Source: Silene latifolia | Taxonomy: Eukaryota > Streptophyta > Magnoliopsida > Caryophyllales > Caryophyllaceae | DNA length: 64,000 nt | NCBI RefSeq assembly: GCF_048544455.1 | Contig: NC_133538.1 | Location: 150,244,422 to 150,308,421 of the forward strand | Direction: 5' to 3' | Shown here: piece by piece, positions 58,609-64,000 of the stretch | How positions within the stretch are numbered: the stretch's first letter is position 1 | How the letters are laid out: each line of letters starts with the position of its first letter | The notes under the pieces: generated by a model | Told to the model about the DNA's origin: nothing | Seen by the model: only the letters and a program-made list of their open reading frames with translations | The model's database searches: none | Position numbers and translations under genes: made by a program

Positions 58609-59667
58609 TGTGGGAAATATCGGTATACTTCCCTTAAAATTAAGGATTATAACGAAATTATAATCTATGAAAACTAGTCATAAATTAAATGCATAAACAA
58701 AATAGAATAGGGATTAAGAATCAACCTTTGGTCCTTGAAAATATGGCCTAAGAACAATATCAAAATTGATATTCGCCTAATCGTTGCACCCAAGATGATA
58801 TGAGAAATGCCCTTTTGTTCTTGCTAGAATAGATCCCCAAATTCACTAATTAATTAAGGTTTTTGTTTGATTTTTGATGAGAAGAAAAATTAGGTCAAAA
58901 AGAATTGGCAAAAATGATCTCCTATCTCCCCTCTTAAACCGTGAAAAGGAGAGAAAAAGAGGTGAGATCTTTTTTTTCTTTTTTTCGGTCAAAACTCCCA
59001 AAAATAGGGAGAAAAATCTCTTCTTATTTTTGGGTAGTTATCAAAATATATATAATGTGTACATTTTATTAATTGTCATATATGTTGTCCCGTTTTAATA
59101 AGTCCATACATAACCGTTTGTAGTCGATTTATTAATTCTGGCCTGACAACATTTATTATAACAATCTCGTATAAAATATACTTTAACTATAAATATCGCA
59201 TATTTATAATTTGCTAATTAAATATAACCGATTATGTTTAATTACGAATTAACATCTTAATTCGTTTAAGCTAACATTATATACATTGATTAAATATAAC
59301 ATATTATATTCAATTTACGAATTGACAGTTAATTCGTCTCAGCTAATATTATTTAATTAGATTAAATAATCGTCTTATCATCACATTGACTAGCTGTTTA
59401 GTCAAATACATGGACTAACTGTTTAGTCAGGCATCAATGTGATTATATTTTCATACAATCACATCTCTCAAACACATCCTTTAGGTGTGACTTTTAGGGA
59501 CCAGTTGATCATCGCCATCAGTATGATAATAACGTTAAACTTTCTAGCAAGCCAACCGTTATTAAGTAATCGTTAATCAACTGATAAAATACAAAGTATA
59601 CCCTTGTGAACCTATAAGAGATTTATAAATGTTATCACACTAATTGTGGAGGACACAAGCTCCAAAA
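58609..59667 (-). repeat. E7 5' LTR
   Basis: 1059 bp, TGTGGGAAAT to CTCCAAAA on the plus strand (the last bases should be CA but read AA). It carries the extra piece missing in the 3' LTR. Confidence 0.9.
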
Positions 59668-62600
59668 AATTAGTCGAGTATAAGGATGTCTTCGCTTGGA
59701 GCTATAAAGAGATGCCTGGACTCAGCCCAAAAATTGCAGTTTATCGTCTAGCAATCAAGAAAGGCACCAGTCCCAAAAAGCAACCTCAACGTCGTTTCAG
59801 GCCGGAGCTTATACCTGAAATTGAAAAGGAAGTCATTAAACTCATTGAAGCAGGTTTCATTCAAGAAGTCAAATATTCCACCTGGATAGCAAACATTGTC
59901 CCAGTCAGAAAGAAGAATGGACAACTGCGCATATGTGTCGACTTCAGAGACCTTAATGATGCATGCCCGAATGATGACTTCCCTTTGCCAGTTACAGAGT
60001 TGATGATTGACGCAACCACTGTTCATGAAGTCCTCTCACTCATGGATTGTACTGCTGGTTACAATCAAATACATATGACACCTGAAGATCAAGAAGCAAC
60101 AGGTTTTCGAACCCCATAAGGGATCTTCTGCCACACAGTCATGCCGTTTGGATTGAAGAATGCTGGCGCTACGTACCAACGCACAATGCAAAAGATCTTT
60201 GATGACTTGCTGCATAAAATAATAGAGTGTTATGTTGATGATGTGGTTGTCAAATCAAAGAAAAGAGAAGACCATATCAAAGACCTTCGAACCGTCTTTG
60301 AGAGACTTAGAAAATGTCAACTCAAGATGAATCCACTCAAGTGTGCATTTGGTGTCACATCTGGGAAGTTCTTAGGGTTTGTGGTCAGACACAGAGGCAT
60401 TGATATTGACCAAACAAAAATCAAAGCGATCAACGAAATACCGGAACCAAAGACGTTGAAAGAGTTGCGCGGATTGCAGGGACGTTTGGCATACATTCAC
60501 AGGTTCATATCTAACCTAGCAGGACGTTTCCAACCATTCAGCCATCTTATGAAAAAGGATGCTCCATTCCAATGGGATGAAAAATGCAAAAATGCTTTTG
60601 ATAGCATCAAAAAGTACTTGGCCAGCGCACCAGTGCTGGGGGCACCAATTCCAGAAAAGCCACTTGTCCTCTACATTGCAGCACAAGAACGCTCACTGGG
60701 GGCAATGTGTGCTCAAGAAATTGAAGACCGCAAGGAGAGAGCACTCTACTACTTGAGTCGTAACTTGGTTGGAGCTGAGTTGAATTACTCGCCCATAGAG
60801 AAGATATGTCTTGCTTTGGTGTTCGCCATCCAGAAGTTGAGGCACTACATGCAGGCGCATACCATACACGTGGTCTCAAAAGCTGATCCAATCAAGTAAA
60901 TACTCTCATGACCAGTCTTGTCTGGAAAACTTGTGAAATGGGCAATGTTACTTAAGCAGTATGACTTGGTGTTCGTGCCTCAAAAGGCTGTCAAAGGTCA
61001 AGCTATCGCCGACTTCTTTGCTGATCATCCAGTGCCAGCAGAGTGGGAAATTTCAGATGACCTCCCAGGAGAAGAAATTTTCTATGTGGACGTCCTACCT
61101 CCATGGTAAATGTACTTTGACGGTGCCGCAAGCCAAGATGGAGCTGGAGCTGGAGTTGTATTCGTAACTCCACAAAATCATCTTATGCCATATGCCTTTA
61201 CACTCACTCAGTTGTGCACAAATAATATGGCAGAATACCAAACTCTCATACCCGGTCTTCAAATGGCGATCGAAATAGGTGTCAGGGATATGGACATATA
61301 TGGAGACTCAAAGCTGGTGGTCAACCAAGTCCTTGGTGAATATGAAGTGAAAAAGGAAGACTTGATTCCCTACCATCACCATGCATTACAACTGCTGAAT
61401 CAACTTGACGACGTCCATGTTGGTCATGTGCCAAGAAGTGCCAATAAGTTGGCTGACGCGCTTGCTAATCTTGCAGCCACTTTAGCACTTGGGGCAGAAG
61501 AGTATATGCAAGTCCCAGTCTGCAATCGTTGGGTAGTATCATCGCTTGAAGGAGAATAAAATGTAGACACAACCAACATGATATGTGTCTACACAGTTGA
61601 TGAAGATGACTGGCGTCAACCTATCATTGATTTCTTGGACCACCAAAAACTACCCGATGATCCCAGACACAAGGTAGAAATATGTCGACGTGCTACAAAG
61701 TTCATTCACTATAAAGGGACACTCTACAGACGTTCTTTCTCAGGCCAATGGTTGAGGTGTCTAAGCAAGGACGAAGCTACTGAAGCAATGCATGAAGCTC
61801 ATTCTGGCATTTGTGGTGCTCATCAATCTGGGCCTAAACTTTATGATCGTGTAAAGAGAATGGGGTAGCCAACCATGGTGCAAGATTGTATGGACTTCGC
61901 GAAAAAATGTGAACCTTGTCAGTTCTACGCAAACTTCATACACCAACCGCCAGAGCCGTTGCACCCCACTGTTTCTTCATGGCCCTTTGAAGCTTTGGGA
62001 CTTGATGTTGTGGGACCTCTTACTCCAAAGGCTTCAAATGGACACGAGTATATCCTCGCCGCCACCGACTACTTATCAAAATGGGCAGAAGCCATCACAC
62101 TACGGGAAGTGAAGAAAGAAAATGTTGTGGGCTTCATTCGAACCCAAATCATCTACAGATATGGTGTACCTCAGCGTATCACAACTGACAATGGGAAACA
62201 ATTCTTCAACCATCTGATGACAAGTCTGGGAGAAAAATTCAAGTTTAAACAGTACAAGTCATCCATGTATAATGCTTCTGCAAATGGTTTGGCTGAAGCC
62301 TTCAACAAGACCCTTTGCAACTTGTTGAGAAAAGCAGTAGCAAAATCAAAGCGAGACTAACATGAAAGGATTGGTGAAGCATTGTGGGCATATCGTACCA
62401 CATACAAAACACCTACTCAGGCAACCCCGTATGCGTTGGTGTATGGAGTAGAGGCCGTGTTGCCATTAGAGCTACAGATCCCTTCCTTGCGCATCGCTAT
62501 TCAAAAAGGACTCACGGATGACGAAAATGACAAATTGCGATTAGCAGAGTTAGAGGCTCTCGATGAAAAAAGATTACAAGCTCAACAAAAACTCCAGTGC

Positions 62601-62852
62601 TATCAAGCAAGGTTGTCACGCTCATTCAACAAAAAGGTGCGTCCTCGTTCTTTCCAAGTAGGAGACCTCGTCCTGGCAGTACGAAGACCAATCATCACCT
62701 CTCACAAGCCAGTTGGCAAGTTCACCTCTAAGTGGGATGGTCCATACGTGGTACAGGAGGTCTACACAAATGGTGCTTACAAAATCGTGGATGAAGACGG
62801 CGTTCGGGTAGGCCCAATCAATGGAAAGTTTTTGAAGCGTTACTATTCTTAA
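59668..62852 (+). pseudogene. pol: E6 pol remnant: reverse transcriptase, two RNase H domains, integrase
   Basis: RT resumes with KLVEYKDVFAWSYKEM; motifs are RICVDFRDLNDACPNDDFPL, LMDCTAGYNQI, VMPFGLKNAGATYQ and YVDDVVVKS (near 60230). A TAA at 60117 and further stops at 60897 and 60909 break it. The first RNase H (VLYIAAQERSLGAMC, about 60660) is followed by a second (MYFDGAASQDGAGAGVVF at 61110; NMAEYQTLI, GDSKLVVNQVLGEYE, NKLADALANLAATL), the extra domain of the Tat lineage. Integrase: HEAHSGICGAH and KCEPCQF (HHCC zinc region, split by TAG at 61866), LGLDVVGPLTPK, TDNGKQFFN, a chromodomain-free C-terminus, and a TAA at 62358. The last piece ends at 62852 (GPINGKFLKRYYS). An expected catalytic D-D-E pattern is still visible. 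Confidence 0.88.
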
Positions 62853-63423
62853 ATCCCAACAGTGAAGGCTCCTAAGCAAGAGCATAAACTGCAAGTCAAA
62901 GCTCCTAAGCAAGAGATTAAACTGTATACAAAAAAAAAAAAAGAAGAACTACACAAAAAAAAAATACTCCTTTCTTCCTTTATGAACTACGTCGGCTTGA
63001 TCTTGTGAAAAACACTTTGTGCTTCACAAGTACGTAGGCAACTTGGGTGAACATGTAGCTCAAGTGTAGCCACACCTCCAAAAAAAAAATCCCTCTCTTG
63101 AACTACGTTGGCTTGATCTTGCAAGTTGTCATCTTGGTAGCTTTGCAAGTACGTAGGCAGTTTGAGCAAACACTTTGTTCAAGTGCAGCCACACCAAGAG
63201 AGTTACGAAAATTGTAACCTTCAATCTTTCAATTATAAAACTTTTGTTTTCCATATTATTTTGTTCCTCTTTATTGTTTATCGCAGGTACGAATTTTTAT
63301 GGTTTACAAATTGGCACGCTCGGTGGGACGATTTTCGCTCTTCATCTCCATTCTCCAAGGGTCAAATTCAGTAGCAGATTCGAGACTAAGTTGCAACCGA
63401 CATCAAAGTCTCTACAACCAGCC
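62853..63423 (+). other. E6 3' non-coding region
   Basis: No gene. Contains two 'gcaagagcataaactg' / 'gcaagagattaaactg' repeats (62874-62922), two A-runs, a two-unit tandem repeat (62985-63196) and, near 63306, a sequence that looks like a primer site (aattggcacgctcggtggga). Confidence 0.7.
62985..63196 (+). repeat. Two-unit tandem repeat in the E6 3' region
   Basis: Each unit runs from 'gaactacgt(c/t)ggcttgatct' through 'acaagtacgtaggca' to 'caagtg(t/c)agccacacc', about 100-110 bp. From memory, this 'acgttggcttgatcc' and 'gtacgtaggca' type sequence is common in Tat/Ogre-group elements. Confidence 0.7.
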
Positions 63424-63436
63424 TCGAGGGGGCATT
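63424..63436 (+). other. E6 polypurine tract
   Basis: tcgagggggcatt directly before the 3' LTR. A 'gaggggg' tract is the usual form. Confidence 0.8.
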
Positions 63437-64000
63437 TGTAGACACTAAAATTTTATATTTTGGCGAATAAATAAAATAAATTAATTATTTTGAGTTAATA
63501 CCAAATTTTAACTTAATTTAATTATTTTGTCCCGATTAAATGAAATACGGGTCGACTCGGATTACAAAAGGAGTTATTCGGATCACTAAACCCAGAAAGA
63601 ATCAAATTTGGGCCAAGGTTGCTAATAAACCCCCAAATGGGCCTATGACCACCAAAGTCCAACAAGGAGATTTGAAACTCTATAAATAGAGTTCTCCTCA
63701 TTCATTCAAAGGGTTGAAAATTCATAATTGCAAAGGAGCTAGAAAGAACAAGGTACAAATTCCTACAAATCCTCTCTGTCAAAATCATTGCAAGCAGTCA
63801 ACAAGCACATCAAATCGTGCCGCTTGCGTTGAAGATTCAATCACAAGTTCAAACCTTCAAGAGAGATTCAAGTCATCGCGACCCTCTCAAGAAATCAAAT
63901 TTACATCGCGCGTAGAGCAATTAAAGTTGTCTACACGCTCACCCCTCACGTGTACCCCGTACACGTACCCCTTACGGCATATTAGAATCAGAGGATACAT
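63437..64000 (+). repeat. E6 3' LTR, first 564 bp
   Basis: Starts TGTAGACACT and matches 45889-46453, with its TATA box at 63681-63688. The rest of the LTR and the right-hand target duplication are outside the window. Confidence 0.88.

Larger units (their letters stand above)
50799..59667 (-). mobile_element. E7: complete Ty1/copia element nested in E6
   Basis: LTRs at 58609-59667 (5', minus strand) and 50799-51773 (3'). Flanks: TTAG at 50795-50798 and TTAG at 59670-59673; with the fifth base the pair is GTTAG/ATTAG, so the duplication is 4-5 bp. Removing E7 rejoins the E6 codons for the K-L-L-V-E-Y stretch before RT. Inside: Met-tRNA primer site, long leader, gag-pol in copia order (protease, integrase, RT, RNase H), 3' non-coding region, polypurine tract. 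Confidence 0.9.
45889..64000 (+). mobile_element. E6: Tat-lineage Ty3/gypsy element, interrupted by E7, running off the window
   Basis: 5' LTR from 45889 (TGTAGGAACG) and 3' LTR from 63437 (TGTAGACACT), both with the same body. Inside: gag, protease (DGGSG), RT, two RNase H domains and integrase, in Tat order. The second RNase H between RNase H and integrase is a recognised mark of the Tat/Ogre group. E7 (50799-59667) splits the coding region at the start of RT. The two LTRs differ by a few percent by eye, so E6 is older than E4. Confidence 0.88.

Overview
This is a stretch of plant nuclear DNA made almost entirely of transposable elements. It is AT-rich. No intact host gene was seen, and the only host-gene-like piece is a broken exon of a RanBP2-type zinc-finger gene (20934-21542). 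The polymerase lineages present (Athila-like and Tat-like Ty3/gypsy, a chromovirus-like gag, Ty1/copia with a Met-tRNA primer site, an L1-type LINE, Stowaway and hAT-like MITEs) point to a flowering plant, probably a eudicot. I cannot name the species.

Layout, left to right. E1 (1-15515, + strand) is an Athila-like LTR element entering from the left: LTR tail, Asp-tRNA-type primer site, one unrecognised 464-aa ORF in place of gag-pol, then non-coding 3' sequence. It is split by E2 (2164-13576, +), a complete Athila-like element with a perfect 5-bp target duplication (ACTTG). E2 has RT, RNase H, integrase and an Athila-type ORF3 but no gag or protease. From 15516 come chromovirus-type sequences (E3) with two 'TGTAACACCCCG' LTR starts (15516 and 23543) and a gag-only body (22297-23542). 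Inside them lie an antisense LINE with an unbroken 1122-codon ORF2 (16962-20330) and the zinc-finger exon, itself split by a hAT-like MITE.

From 25480 to 30764 two related inverted-repeat elements (about 4.0 and 1.1 kb) sit between three (TA)n tracts. The larger carries opposed arrays of a short motif, and the smaller is interrupted by a Stowaway-like MITE. E4 (30763-38920, - strand) is a Ty1/copia element whose LTRs differ at only 6 of 752 positions although its interior coding region is destroyed; its left LTR is cut off at the (TA)n junction.

E5 (38921-45888, -) is a sibling of E2 with the opposite content: gag, protease and ORF3 but no RT to integrase. Its 5' LTR is interrupted by E6 (45889 to beyond 64000, +), a Tat-lineage Ty3/gypsy element with gag, a DGGSG protease, RT, two RNase H domains and integrase. 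E6 is split inside the start of RT by E7 (50799-59667, -), a complete Ty1/copia element.

How the parts relate: E2 and E5 carry complementary halves of one element, and E1 carries neither half but has its own ORF whose end resembles the end of the E5 ORF. This suggests a family of non-autonomous partners. The Athila-like elements also share two non-coding features that no coding annotation explains: CpG-rich arrays of an ATCCGNNCGTC-like motif (next to TATA boxes in E2), and a 3' hairpin whose inner stem shows a compensatory change between copies. All retroelement coding regions except the E1 ORF and the LINE ORF2 are broken by stops and frameshifts. Coordinates of broken genes are outer limits.
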